Source: Dyadobacter sediminis (GTDB lineage: Bacteria; Bacteroidota; Bacteroidia; Cytophagales; Spirosomataceae). Taken from it: a stretch of 64,000 nucleotides of DNA. Numbering within the stretch: the first letter of the stretch is position 1; the number at the start of each line of letters is the position of its first letter. This document shows positions 27,187-35,940 of this stretch, one piece after another. The stretch spans positions 124,001 to 188,000 of the forward strand of contig NZ_VCEI01000021.1 of assembly GCF_005860765.1 (NCBI RefSeq), read 5' to 3'. The notes beneath the pieces are model-generated. The model had not been told where the DNA came from. It worked only from the letters and a program-made list of their open reading frames with translations, and did not search any database. A program made the translations under genes and the position numbers.

Positions 27187-27759
27187 TTAATGGCCGCCTA
27201 CTTTGTCCAGTGCTTTTCGGGGCAAGGCGCTTTTTTTGAATTCCCCCGGCGTAAGGCCTGTCACTTTCTTGAACTGGTTGCTCAGATGCGCCGTGCTACT
27301 GTATGAAAGCCGCCATGCCATTTCACTGAGCGTAAGTTCATTATAGGAAAGCCATTCTTTTATTTTCTCCACTTTCTGCGCAATGATATATTGTTCGATC
27401 GTCTGGCCGGTTTCGGATGAAAACAGATTGCTGAGATAGGAATAGTCGTAACCGATTTTTTCCGACAGATAATCTGAAAAATTCATGGCAGCCGGTTTGT
27501 TTCCTTTCAGGTTCTGTACTTCCTCTATAATCAGTGTTTTGATATGTTCGGCCAAAGCGGTTTTGCGGTCGTCGAGAAGTTCAAAGCCATTGGTTTCCAG
27601 CATATCTTTGATCTGTTTCAGTTTTTCTGGATCAATTTCAGTTTTTGTTTCAACTTCTCCTAATTCCACCGATTCCAGAACAATGCCCTGTTTTTCCAGT
27701 TCATCGCGCACTACCCGTTTGCAGCGGTCACAAACCATATTTTTTATATGCAGCTTCAT
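27187..27759 (-). CDS. AraC-family regulator with N-terminal HMA-like metal-sensing domain
   Basis: This 190-residue protein has an unusual two-domain layout. Residues 1-65 look like a heavy-metal-associated ferredoxin-like fold with MVCDRC (Cys10, Cys13) in place of GMTCxxC, and a second half NGFELLDD as in HMA domains. Residues ~95-185 form an AraC DNA-binding domain with two helix-turn-helix units (LSEMAWRLSYSSTAHLSNQFKKVTGLTPGEFKK). It is probably a one-component metal sensor for the surrounding genes: a bound Cu(I) or similar ion would alter DNA binding. That role is inferred from fusion and neighbourhood. It lies 47 bp after the TonB-dependent receptor stop. Confidence 0.85.
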   Translation of the reverse strand: MKLHIKNMVCDRCKRVVRDELEKQGIVLESVELGEVETKTEIDPEKLKQIKDMLETNGFELLDDRKTALAEHIKTLIIEEVQNLKGNKPAAMNFSDYLSEKIGYDYSYLSNLFSSETGQTIEQYIIAQKVEKIKEWLSYNELTLSEMAWRLSYSSTAHLSNQFKKVTGLTPGEFKKSALPRKALDKVGGH

Positions 27760-27806
27760 CGTTCCATTCGGTTTATGTTCATTTTTCCGCCTGAATTTTC
27801 TTTTTC

Positions 27807-30029
27807 TTACCGGACAATCTTATAACGAATTCCTGCATAAATCATTCGTCCAACAACCGGACCCCACGCCATTCCGGCATCAAAATGTTGTGAAAACGGC
27901 TCACTTGCATTCATGATCGGGTTTTTTTGCCTGAAATTGGTCAGGTTTTCTCCGCCCAGATAAATATCCCATTTCGGGAAAGTACGCGTTATCTGCGCAT
28001 TCAGATTATAAAAAGAAGGCGACATGGTAGAAACCGGATTTGCCGGCATATGATGATCCGCCAGTTCGCCCATATACGGAATCCGTCTTTTGCCGTTCCA
28101 TTGCAGCGTCGCATCAAATTTCCATTTGTCGTAAGGCAATGCATAACCCGCATTGAAAAGTACTCTGTCGCGGCTGACCATCATTCTGGGCAAAATCACG
28201 TTTTCATCGTAAACATTTCGGATCGTTTGCTTTACGTCAAACAGGCGGTAAGCCAGTTTCAGCTCAAACCTTTTGACCGGCGTAAGATTGGCCTCGGCCT
28301 GAAAACTGTTTGCATAAGCCTTTCCTTCCAGATTGTAAAAGCGGATATATTCCGGATTTTCCATATCTGCGACCAACTGGTTCCTGAAATCGGTTCTGTA
28401 GAAATCCATGATAAAATTTCCTTTCATGCTGCCCAGTTCAAAATCCTGCGTAACGCTTGCGCCGTAGTTCCAGGAAACTTCCGGCCGGATGCTCTCCCTG
28501 AAAACAACCGTACGCGAGCTCACCAGATTTCCGTAATATTCGGCAAGCGGATTGGAAACGCGGAAACCTTTTCCAGCCGAGGCACGCAGCGTAGTCTGAT
28601 CGGTGAGGCTGTATTTCAGATGCAGCCGGGGCGTCCATTGTGTTCCGTACAGATTATGGAAATCAGCACGTGCGCCGGCTACGAGCACAAATTTGTCCAG
28701 GCTGTTGTAAGTATACTCAAAGAAAGCGCCGGGAACGGATTCGTTTCTGATCCGTAAAATGTCGTTGTACTGTTCATTGTAATTGTCAAGCAGATAACTC
28801 AACCCGGCTTTGTACGTATGGTTTGTATTCCCGATGATGGATTGATAAATCAGGTTTCCGTACAGCGTTTTCTGTTTGCCGTCATAACTGTTCAGTCCGA
28901 AATACGATTTTGAATCGTGCATGGAAGCATTGACAATGAAACCAAGCCCTTTATATGGTTTGTCGGGAAACAGCCGGGCAAGTTTTGAAAAGAACTCGTA
29001 ACGGTTCACTTTTGCGCCGAATCCGTATGCTTCAGTGGTTCCTTTCATTGCTTTGCGAAAGTCGTTCTGGCCGCCGAGCCGGTCTTCATACAAAGCTTTT
29101 ATCCCGAACTGCGCCATGAATTTCTCACTCTGATATTTCCATCGGTTTAGGGCATTATACTGCGTGTACAATGGCAGGTCCAGAAACCCGTCCTTGTTTT
29201 TATCAAACCGGTTTTTCAATGTGCTGCCGTGCGTGAGCAGCGCAGTGCTCCATTTATCGTTCAACTGCGTAGCCAGGTTTAAATTAACTTCCGCACGACC
29301 GAAATTGTTGACATATGTATTCAGGTAAAGCTTTTCACGCGAATCCGGCTTCTGGAGTTCCACATTGATCTGGCCCGTCATGGATTCATAGCCGTTCACA
29401 ACGGAACCTGCGCCTTTTCCCACATCAATGGATTGAATCCACGTTCCGGGAACAAAGTTGAGGCCAAAAGTGGAAGCCAGCCCGCGTATGGCCGGAATAT
29501 TTTCAATATTGGTCTGAATGTAAGTACCGTTCAGACCAAGCATCTGAATCTGTTTTGAACCCGTTACCGCATCGCTGTAAGAAACGGAAACGGATGCGTT
29601 GGTTTCAAAGCTTTCGGATAAGTTGCAGCAGGCCGCTTTTGCCAGCGCACGGGTTGTAATGATTTCGGTCTGATGCGGAGAAAGCCTGTCTATGGAAGTG
29701 GCATTGCCGCGTACAGTAACTTCATCCAGCGTCTGGTCACTTTTCATGACAATCTGCAGTTCACTTTCCGAGCCAATTTTAATGGTATCATTGCGAAAGC
29801 CTACAAAGCTGACAACAAGCAAATTCGAGTACGCGGATCTTGGGATTACAAACTTGCCGCTGCTGTCTGTTTCAGTAGCCTGCGTTGTTCCGGACCAATA
29901 TACATTTGCACCGGTTACCGGTCTGAGTTCTTTGCTGCCGGCCTGTTCATTAACGGTGCCGCGGATACGCTGTGCGTGGGAAAAGGAGGAAGTCAGGATC
30001 AGAAATCCTGCGGTTATATATTTTATCAT
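27807..30029 (-). CDS. TonB-dependent outer-membrane receptor of the metal island
   Basis: This 740-residue protein has a signal peptide MIKYITAGFLILTSSFSHAQ (ATG at 30029; the frame runs on upstream to 30104 without signal-like sequence). A carboxypeptidase-regulatory-like domain (about 22-110) comes next, then a plug with VTVRGNATSIDRLSPHQ and AACCNLSESFETNASVSV. That Cys-Cys in the plug is a feature I associate with this subfamily. A beta-barrel follows to the C-terminus. It lacks the SusC length and has no SusD. Sitting between the HYC_CC_PP protein and the HMA-AraC regulator, it probably moves a metal or metallophore, but direction and ligand are unproven. Confidence 0.88.
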   Translation of the reverse strand: MIKYITAGFLILTSSFSHAQRIRGTVNEQAGSKELRPVTGANVYWSGTTQATETDSSGKFVIPRSAYSNLLVVSFVGFRNDTIKIGSESELQIVMKSDQTLDEVTVRGNATSIDRLSPHQTEIITTRALAKAACCNLSESFETNASVSVSYSDAVTGSKQIQMLGLNGTYIQTNIENIPAIRGLASTFGLNFVPGTWIQSIDVGKGAGSVVNGYESMTGQINVELQKPDSREKLYLNTYVNNFGRAEVNLNLATQLNDKWSTALLTHGSTLKNRFDKNKDGFLDLPLYTQYNALNRWKYQSEKFMAQFGIKALYEDRLGGQNDFRKAMKGTTEAYGFGAKVNRYEFFSKLARLFPDKPYKGLGFIVNASMHDSKSYFGLNSYDGKQKTLYGNLIYQSIIGNTNHTYKAGLSYLLDNYNEQYNDILRIRNESVPGAFFEYTYNSLDKFVLVAGARADFHNLYGTQWTPRLHLKYSLTDQTTLRASAGKGFRVSNPLAEYYGNLVSSRTVVFRESIRPEVSWNYGASVTQDFELGSMKGNFIMDFYRTDFRNQLVADMENPEYIRFYNLEGKAYANSFQAEANLTPVKRFELKLAYRLFDVKQTIRNVYDENVILPRMMVSRDRVLFNAGYALPYDKWKFDATLQWNGKRRIPYMGELADHHMPANPVSTMSPSFYNLNAQITRTFPKWDIYLGGENLTNFRQKNPIMNASEPFSQHFDAGMAWGPVVGRMIYAGIRYKIVR

Positions 30030-30119
30030 CACTGAATTGAATTGCTGAAAAATCGAAATCAGATGCAATTCATGCCCAAAAGGCAATAAACTGCTTGAAA
30101 ACACTCATTTTCAGTTGTA

Positions 30120-30584
30120 TCAAATCAGAAATGACTGGATAAAACAGCGCATACTTTTCCCATGAAGCCGGGAAGAAAAGGAATGGTGAGGCGTTGCTTC
30201 TGCAAGGTCCGGCAAAATCCATTCCGACAGAAGAAACGCACAGGAATACGATTTCCAGAAAATGCCATCCTGGAAAGTCTTAAGCCATTTTGCAAAAAGC
30301 TGCGTTTGACCTGAAAACACGTCCAGTTTTTCAAACTTCTGGTTTTCCTTGCAACAGCCGGTTTTCTTGAAAAAAGTGCCTTTGGCTTCTTTCAGAAGCT
30401 TGCTTTTTGCACAGCAGGAAGAAACTACTTTCGGTTTACAGGATTCCGGTTTTTTATCTGAGACAAACTGCACTGATTTGCCACGCATCATGCAATGATG
30501 CTCTATAAAGGCAAATCCCGTGCTGCCCAGCAGAACAAGAAAGGCCATTACAATGGTGACAGAACGGAGCAGATTGTTTTTCAT
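30120..30584 (-). CDS. HYC_CC_PP family cysteine-rich protein
   Basis: This 154-residue protein has a hydrophobic N-terminal segment (10-27), then HHC (29-31), SCCAKS (Cys57-58) and GCCKE (Cys77-78). This cysteine pattern is that of the small HYC_CC_PP family, common near TonB-dependent receptors and metal genes in Bacteroidota. The final PP motif of the family is not obvious: the tail reads HHSFSSRLHGK. Its function is unknown; metal binding by the Cys pairs is a fair guess. The TonB-dependent receptor starts 91 bp downstream. Confidence 0.75.
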   Translation of the reverse strand: MKNNLLRSVTIVMAFLVLLGSTGFAFIEHHCMMRGKSVQFVSDKKPESCKPKVVSSCCAKSKLLKEAKGTFFKKTGCCKENQKFEKLDVFSGQTQLFAKWLKTFQDGIFWKSYSCAFLLSEWILPDLAEATPHHSFSSRLHGKSMRCFIQSFLI

Positions 30585-30717
30585 TTTCAGCTGTTAGGGA
30601 TTTGCTTTCAGCATTTTACTTTACTCAGGAAATAACTGTTGTTACTCTTGAAATTGCCTATGAACCGGTTATGACAATCAAATTTTGAAATCAGTTATTT
30701 ATCAAATATCGGTTTTT

Positions 30718-30752
30718 TAAAGCTAAAAGCCAATTGTCATCAGCTAAAAGCC
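30718..30752 (+). repeat. Heptad repeat tract C (5 units)
   Basis: The consecutive 7-mers are TAAAGCT, AAAAGCC, AATTGTC, ATCAGCT, AAAAGCC. The tract lies between the HYC_CC_PP gene start and the CopZ-like gene end. Confidence 0.75.
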
Positions 30753-30764
30753 GCACATCCATTT

Positions 30765-30974
30765 TCAGGCTATTTCTTCCGCCGTATAGCCCGCCTTCTT
30801 TATAAGCTGCTGAATTTCCTGAGAGGAATGCGAAGTTTCTACTTTCAGGATGCGTTCCGGGCTTTGCAGGTCTACTTCCCAGTTCTGAACCGCTTCGTCC
30901 GCATTCAGAAATGGTGTTACGGTTGCAATGCAGCCGCCGCATTTGATATTGGTCTTGAATTTTAAAGTTTCCAT
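30765..30974 (-). CDS. CopZ-like HMA copper chaperone
   Basis: This 69-residue single-domain HMA protein starts at the ATG at 30974: METLKFKTNIKCGGC, with metal ligands Cys12 and Cys15. It has no signal peptide, so it should work in the cytoplasm, handing Cu(I) to the CopA ATPase or a regulator. An upstream in-frame start at 31019 would add 15 poorly matching residues. It is transcribed toward the HYC_CC_PP gene, with a heptad tract between them. Specific metal not proven. Confidence 0.85.
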   Translation of the reverse strand: METLKFKTNIKCGGCIATVTPFLNADEAVQNWEVDLQSPERILKVETSHSSQEIQQLIKKAGYTAEEIA

Positions 30975-31169
30975 GGTTTTAAAAATCTTGTATTTTCTGC
31001 GAACATTTATTTCCTGCAAATATCGCCGTAAATGCCGTGCCGGTTATTACAGAATTATATAACGGTGTTACAGAGTTTTTGGTTTTAAGATTAAAACAGA
31101 GTGTTACTTTTTACTTAAATCACGTCTCAATATCAATAAAACAGCACAATATTATTGTTATATGTTTCT

Positions 31170-31177
31170 TAACTTTG
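31170..31177 (+). promoter_or_regulatory. Putative -7 box (TAACTTTG) for the toxin-antitoxin pair
   Basis: TAACTTTG fits TAnnTTTG and lies 22 nt before the antitoxin ATG. No good -33 element is seen. Confidence 0.4.
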
Positions 31178-31199
31178 ATCAGGCCAAAATTGGTGAATT

Positions 31200-31421
31200 A
31201 TGTTAACAACGGTAAAAGGAACGTACAGGAACGGAAAAGTTACACTTGAAGAGCCATTGCCAGTATCTTTTGCAAATGTAATCGTCACGGTTCTGGAAGA
31301 TGAAACGAGTGAACACAAATCCGTTGCCTTGCCAAAGCGTAAGTTCGGAATCATGAAAGGAAGCGTCAAGCTGCCGGACGATTTCAACGATCCTCTGGAT
31401 GATCTGAATGAATATTTATAA
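31200..31421 (+). CDS. VapB-like antitoxin of a type II toxin-antitoxin pair
   Basis: This 73-residue protein starts MLTTVKGTYRNGKVTLEEPLP, the beta-hairpin start of DUF2281/DUF104-type antitoxins, and has an acidic C-terminus (LPDDFNDPLDDLNEYL) suited to wrapping a toxin. Its stop TAA overlaps the toxin ATG by one base (TAATG), the usual coupling in such pairs. It should neutralise the PIN toxin and repress its own promoter. The assignment rests on the partner as much as on its own sequence. Confidence 0.8.
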   Translation: MLTTVKGTYRNGKVTLEEPLPVSFANVIVTVLEDETSEHKSVALPKRKFGIMKGSVKLPDDFNDPLDDLNEYL

Positions 31422-31816
31422 TGCGTATTTTACTAGATACTCATTCCTTAGTATGGTATTTAGAAGGAGATGTTCGTCTTTCAGAACGTGCAAAAGAAAT
31501 TATAGATAATACCAATCAGGAAATTTTTGCTAGTCATATCAATTTCTTTGAAATAGCTATAAAAATGCAAATTGGTAAGTTTCCTTCTGACAAACCATTA
31601 TTGGAATTTATTGAAGCAACAAGAAAAAATGATATTGGCATTTTAGAAATATCAACATGTCATTTAACGGATTATAGTAAAATTCCATTAGTAGAAAATC
31701 ATCGTGATCCGTTTGACCGTTTGTTAATTGCGACAGCTTTAAATGAAAAGCTGCATATAATTACTGCAGATGATAAATTTAATTACTACAAGGATATAGT
31801 TCATATCATTTGGTAA
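31421..31816 (+). CDS. PIN-domain toxin (VapC-like)
   Basis: This 131-residue PIN-domain ribonuclease has LLDTHSLVWYLEG (first catalytic Asp), SHINFFEIAIKMQIGK (Glu), HRDPFDRLLIATA (third and fourth acids) and ITADDKF. The DTH and DPFDR motifs are typical of PIN toxins of the phage or chromosomal VapC type, which cleave tRNA or other RNA. It starts one base inside the antitoxin stop codon. The gene is much richer in A+T than its neighbours, as expected for a horizontally moving pair. It ends 2 bp from the copA stop on the other strand. Confidence 0.9.
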   Translation: MRILLDTHSLVWYLEGDVRLSERAKEIIDNTNQEIFASHINFFEIAIKMQIGKFPSDKPLLEFIEATRKNDIGILEISTCHLTDYSKIPLVENHRDPFDRLLIATALNEKLHIITADDKFNYYKDIVHIIW

Positions 31817-31818
31817 CT

Positions 31819-34062
31819 CTACAACTTCAAACTTTTAAGCCGCAAACTGTTCATCACAACCGAAACCGAACTTAACGCCATGGCTGCGCCGGCGATCATC
31901 GGATCGAGCAGGAAGCCGTTGAACGGATATAGAATGCCTGCTGCTATGGGAATTCCTATCAAATTGTAAATGAACGCCCAGAACAGATTCTGGCGGATTG
32001 TAATGACTGTTTTTCTGGACAAATTCAACGCTTTTGGCAAAGCCAGTAAATCCGAAGTAATCAGCGTCATTTTGGCAACATCCATCGCAATGTCCGATCC
32101 TTTTCCCATTGCAATGCTTACGTCAGCTTGTGCAAGTGCCTGCGAATCATTGATGCCGTCACCGACCATCGCAACCGTTTTCCCTTGCGATTGCAGCTTG
32201 GCGACAAATTCCATTTTGTCATTCGGCTTCACTTCGGCTTCGTATGCCTGAATTCCTGCTTCTTTGGCTACGGCGGCTGCGGTTTGCGCGTTGTCGCCTG
32301 TCAGCATGTATACGGCAATGCCTTGCTTCCGAAGTTTTGCAACTGCTTCCTGCGAAGTAGCTTTCAGCTTGTCAGCGATGGCGACAAGCGCGATCTGGCG
32401 GTTACCGGCTGCGACAGCAATGACCGTCTTGGCTTCCGAAGCAAGTTTTGCAGCCTGTTTTTCAAGTTCAGGATCAAGCGTAATTCCTTCATTTTCAAGG
32501 TAAGAAGCAGTTCCGATCACATACCTTACATCCTTGACAATTCCCTGGATGCCATTCCCCGTTGCAGACCGAAAGTCCTGTACCTTGACCTGTGTTTTTT
32601 CTTCAATATACTGCGTTACGGCTTGTGCAAGCGGATGTTCGGATCTTGCTTCAAGTGCACGTACGGCTGCCAAATGCATGGATTGCTGTTCTGTTCCAAT
32701 AGCCCAGTTCCAGTCCGTTACTTTTGGCCGGCCTTCCGTAAGCGTTCCGGTTTTGTCCAGAACCACGGCATCTACTTTGTACGCTTTTTCCAGACTTTCC
32801 GCATCTTTAATCAGCATGTTGTTTTCAGCACCTTTTCCCACGCCGACCATTATGGCCGTTGGCGTAGCAAGTCCCAGCGCACACGGACAAGCGATAACCA
32901 AAACAGAAACTGCCGCCAGCAATGCATGTGTAACAGCATTTTCTCCGCCAAAGAACAGCCACGCAGCGAAAGTCAGTACGGCAATTGCGATCACTACCGG
33001 AACAAAAATGCCGGCTATTTTATCCACCAGCCGCTGAACCGGCGCCTTGCTTCCCTGCGCTTCCTGAACCGTTTTTATAATTTGAGCCAGAACAGTTTGC
33101 TTCCCGATTTTCTCTGCAATGAACGTAAAGCTTCCGTTCTGATTAACGGTTCCTGCAAAAACGGCATCGCCTGCTTTCTTCCCGGCCAGAAGCGGTTCGC
33201 CGGTCATCAGGCTTTCATCCACTAAGGAACTGCCGCTGATTACTTTTCCATCCACAGGAATTTTTTCTCCTGAGCGGATGATGATTTCATCATGCAGCAG
33301 AACATCTTTTACCGCAATTTCCAGTTCTGTTTTATTCCGGTAAACGCGGACCGTTTTCGGCTGCAGACCGATCAGTTTTTTCAGCGCATCCGAAGTATTC
33401 GATTTGGCGCGTTCTTCCATTAGTTTGCCCAGAAGGATAAAGAAAACAATGACAGCCGCCGCTTCAAAATAAACATGCGGGTGCAGGCCGCGTGCATGCC
33501 AGAATTCCGGATAAAGCGTATTGAACGAGCTGAAAAGAAACGCAGTTCCGGTGCTTAGTGCCACGAGCGTGTCCATGTTGGCTTTTTTATGACGGGCCTG
33601 TTTCCATGCATTGGTAAAGAAATTTCTTCCAAAAACAGCCAGTACCGGAATCGTCAAGGCCATCATAATGTAATTTCCAAAAGGAAATGTACTGCCGGAT
33701 TCGTCCATGAAAAACATGCCGATGACGACAATCGGAACCGTTAACAGGGCCGTCCAGATTGTGCTTTTTTTCAGCTTTTCATAATATGCGTGTTGTATTT
33801 GCTCTTGCTCCGCAGCCGCTTCTTCCTCGTCGTCCTGAACAATAAGCCCGTAGCCGATTCCCTGAAGCACGTTGTCGAGCGACTGCAGGTTCACAATCCC
33901 GGGATCGTAATCAATCTGTACCGACTGATTGGCGTAATTGACACCCGCATCAGCGACGCCGTTTGTACTTTTCAGCATGGATTCCACGCTTACAGCGCAT
34001 GCAGCGCACGACATGCCGGTTACCGGAAGTGTTATTTTCTGAGATTCTGAAATCGTATCCAT
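31819..34062 (-). CDS. copA: Copper-translocating P-type ATPase
   Basis: This 747-residue P1B-type ATPase has one N-terminal HMA domain with GMSCAAC (Cys19, Cys22). About eight membrane segments include the CPC ion site in [11 protein letters not shown]. Other motifs are the TGEP actuator loop, the phosphorylation motif DKTGTLTEG, the SEHPLA nucleotide motif and [10 protein letters not shown]. The CPC and the YN/MSxxS signatures of the last helices ([28 protein letters not shown]) point to Cu(I)/Ag(I). It exports copper from the cytoplasm. It is the first gene of the metal island on this strand, separated from the others by VapBC. Confidence 0.94.
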   Translation of the reverse strand: MDTISESQKITLPVTGMSCAACAVSVESMLKSTNGVADAGVNYANQSVQIDYDPGIVNLQSLDNVLQGIGYGLIVQDDEEEAAAEQEQIQHAYYEKLKKSTIWTALLTVPIVVIGMFFMDESGSTFPFGNYIMMALTIPVLAVFGRNFFTNAWKQARHKKANMDTLVALSTGTAFLFSSFNTLYPEFWHARGLHPHVYFEAAAVIVFFILLGKLMEERAKSNTSDALKKLIGLQPKTVRVYRNKTELEIAVKDVLLHDEIIIRSGEKIPVDGKVISGSSLVDESLMTGEPLLAGKKAGDAVFAGTVNQNGSFTFIAEKIGKQTVLAQIIKTVQEAQGSKAPVQRLVDKIAGIFVPVVIAIAVLTFAAWLFFGGENAVTHALLAAVSVLVIACPCALGLATPTAIMVGVGKGAENNMLIKDAESLEKAYKVDAVVLDKTGTLTEGRPKVTDWNWAIGTEQQSMHLAAVRALEARSEHPLAQAVTQYIEEKTQVKVQDFRSATGNGIQGIVKDVRYVIGTASYLENEGITLDPELEKQAAKLASEAKTVIAVAAGNRQIALVAIADKLKATSQEAVAKLRKQGIAVYMLTGDNAQTAAAVAKEAGIQAYEAEVKPNDKMEFVAKLQSQGKTVAMVGDGINDSQALAQADVSIAMGKGSDIAMDVAKMTLITSDLLALPKALNLSRKTVITIRQNLFWAFIYNLIGIPIAAGILYPFNGFLLDPMIAGAAMALSSVSVVMNSLRLKSLKL

Positions 34063-34084
34063 AACGCTTGCATTTTATATAATA

Positions 34085-34092
34085 CAAAGATA
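34085..34092 (-). promoter_or_regulatory. Putative -7 box (TATCTTTG) for copA
   Basis: The minus strand reads TATCTTTG, matching TAnnTTTG, 22 nt before the copA ATG. No clear -33 element at normal spacing. Confidence 0.4.
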
Positions 34093-34158
34093 CGGATTGC
34101 AAACCCGGAAGAGCTTACACAATTATGGCTGTGATTTACAGGATTCTGAAATCAGCGT

Positions 34159-34500
34159 TCAGGCCAGTTTTGTGCCGTTCGGAACTTCAAAATCCGGGCT
34201 GGATAAAATTACTTCTCCATCCGGCAGGATAAAACCGGTCGTTAATACTTCCGATCTGAAATCAGCGATCTGTTTCGGCGGAAAATTGGTCACGCACAAT
34301 ACCTGTTTTCCCAGCAACTGTTCTTTGGTATAACGTTTCGTAATTTGTGCGGAACTGGCTTTGATGCCGATTTCCGGCCCAAGGTCAATGTGAAGTTTAA
34401 ACGCGGGTTTTCTGGCTTTCGGGAAATCTTCCACGGCGATGATTGTTCCGGCTCTTAAATCCACATTTTCAAATTCCTGCCACGATATGGTATTCATCAT
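34159..34500 (-). CDS. CsaA-like tRNA-binding protein
   Basis: This 113-residue protein consists of one tRNA-binding OB-fold domain: ENVDLRAGTIIAVEDFPKARKPAFKLHIDLG near the N-terminus and VLCVTNFPPKQIADFRSEVLTTGF later, as in CsaA. It is a cytoplasmic protein that binds tRNA and has been linked to chaperone/secretion activity in Bacillus. Two adjacent ATGs (34500, 34497) could serve as the start. It is upstream of copA on the same strand by 96 bp, but a copA -7 box lies between them. A heptad tract lies just upstream. Confidence 0.88.
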   Translation of the reverse strand: MMNTISWQEFENVDLRAGTIIAVEDFPKARKPAFKLHIDLGPEIGIKASSAQITKRYTKEQLLGKQVLCVTNFPPKQIADFRSEVLTTGFILPDGEVILSSPDFEVPNGTKLA

Positions 34501-34521
34501 TTATATTGTTGGTTAATGTGT

Positions 34522-34577
34522 AGCTGTTGGCTGTTAGCTTTTAGCTTTTAGCTGTTGGCTTTTAGCTTTTAGTTTTT
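34522..34577 (-). repeat. Heptad repeat tract D (8 units, reverse orientation)
   Basis: On the plus strand the 7-mers read AGCTGTT, GGCTGTT, AGCTTTT twice, AGCTGTT, GGCTTTT, AGCTTTT, AGTTTTT. This is the complement of the AAnRGCY family. Confidence 0.9.
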
Positions 34578-34712
34578 AAAGGTACAGGCTTTTGTTATTT
34601 ACGATTTATAAAAAAAATTACTTTCCTGATTGTTAAAAATCTAATCGTTAAAAGCTTTTTAAGTAACTCCGATTATCAGTTTTGCAGTTTTGTTCGATCA
34701 AACATTTATTTT

Positions 34713-34761
34713 AATCGCCAAAAGCTAATCGCCAAAAGCCAATCGCTAACAGCCAAAAGCC
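34713..34761 (+). repeat. Heptad repeat tract E (7 units)
   Basis: The consecutive 7-mers are AATCGCC, AAAAGCT, AATCGCC, AAAAGCC, AATCGCT, AACAGCC, AAAAGCC. The tract lies 65 bp before the lactonase-like ATG. Confidence 0.88.
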
Positions 34762-34826
34762 AAATGAACATTAAATTCCGGTTCCCGCCTGCTTTTACAT
34801 ACGTTGAATGTATTTAAACAAAAACG

Positions 34827-35936
34827 ATGTTTATGAAAAAGCTGGTTGTATTTGTTTCGTTGCTGCTGTTTGGACTTGCAGGTTTTTCTTTTCAGGATAA
34901 AACTGTTCCGTTTTACATCGGGACGCAGGATAAAGGTGCCAATTCGTCCATTACGCTTTGCGAGCTTAATCTTTCGTCTGGACAAGTTACATTGATTGAT
35001 ACATTCAACAACAGCTCCGGCCCGGGTTACGTGGCTGTTTCTCCGAATAAGAAAAACCTTTATGCAGTTACTGCCGACAATAAAATCACCGCATTTGCGA
35101 TAGATGCGGACCATAAGCTCAGTTACCTCAACAGCCAGTCTTCCGAAGGCATGAACCCTTGCCATGTTTCGGTGCATCCTTCGGGCAAAATGGCTTTTGC
35201 TGCCAATTATACGGGCGGAAGTTTTACTGCTTACACCTTACAGCCCGACGGGAAAGTGAATCCGCCCGTTTACACCGAACAATATTCCGGAACCGGGCCG
35301 AATACCAAAAGACAGGAAAAATCGCATGCGCATTTTGCAACCGCAAGTCCGGACGGAAAATATGTATTTGTTACAGACCTGGGAAGTGACAAAGTGATGA
35401 ATTATGTTGCCGATGCCAAAACAGGAAAACTGAAGCCTAATCCGGCGCAGCCATTTTTTACCGCCAATCCGGGTTCCGGGCCAAGACACCTGATTATACA
35501 TCCGTCCGGCAAGTCGCTGTTCCTGCTTAATGAACTGGATGCAACGCTTACGTCGTGCACAATCGGCAAAGACGGCGTTATTGCAGCAGTTAAAACTTAC
35601 CCGACCATCCCGGCCGATTTCTCAGGAACGAACACGAGCTCCGCCATTCATCTGCATCCGAACGGCAAGTTTGTATATGTTTCCAACCGGGGCCATAATT
35701 CCGTTACCGGATTTAAAATCAATTCAAACGGAGAACTGGAAATGGTGGATCAGCAGACAAAATCCATCGCCACACCGCGCGATTTCAACATTGACCCGAG
35801 CGGAAAATTTATGATTATTGCCAATCAGTCAACGGATAATCTGGTTGTGTACGATGTGGATGCTTCCACCGGGAAATTTACGTTCCGTCAGGAAAGTATT
35901 GCGGTTAAACTTCCTATATGCGTGGCGTTTCTGTGA
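34827..35936 (+). CDS. Exported lactonase-family beta-propeller protein
   Basis: This 369-residue protein starts with a signal peptide (MFMKKLVVFVSLLLFGLAGFSF); a second ATG lies two codons in. The remainder is a seven-bladed propeller of the lactonase/6-phosphogluconolactonase family (PF10282), with GPGYVAVSPNKKNLYAV, PCHVSVHPSGK, GPRHLIIHPSGK, SAIHLHPNGKFVYVSNRGHNSV and TPRDFNIDPSGKF. Cytoplasmic relatives hydrolyse 6-phosphogluconolactone. With a signal peptide, this one is more likely a periplasmic enzyme or binding protein of unknown substrate. Its stop lies 4 bp from the convergent TlpA-like gene. Confidence 0.88.
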   Translation: MFMKKLVVFVSLLLFGLAGFSFQDKTVPFYIGTQDKGANSSITLCELNLSSGQVTLIDTFNNSSGPGYVAVSPNKKNLYAVTADNKITAFAIDADHKLSYLNSQSSEGMNPCHVSVHPSGKMAFAANYTGGSFTAYTLQPDGKVNPPVYTEQYSGTGPNTKRQEKSHAHFATASPDGKYVFVTDLGSDKVMNYVADAKTGKLKPNPAQPFFTANPGSGPRHLIIHPSGKSLFLLNELDATLTSCTIGKDGVIAAVKTYPTIPADFSGTNTSSAIHLHPNGKFVYVSNRGHNSVTGFKINSNGELEMVDQQTKSIATPRDFNIDPSGKFMIIANQSTDNLVVYDVDASTGKFTFRQESIAVKLPICVAFL

Positions 35937-35940
35937 CGGC

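Larger units (their letters stand above)
34501..34826. other. Divergent intergenic region carrying two heptad repeat tracts
   Basis: There is no gene in these 326 bp. Tract D (34522-34577) and tract E (34713-34761) face each other in opposite orientation, with an AT-rich centre between them. The region contains the starts of the CsaA-like gene (-) and the lactonase-like gene (+). Confidence 0.7.

Noticed and set aside
32128-33225. 365-codon open frame on the plus strand
   Set aside because: Antisense to copA, which carries all P-type ATPase motifs.
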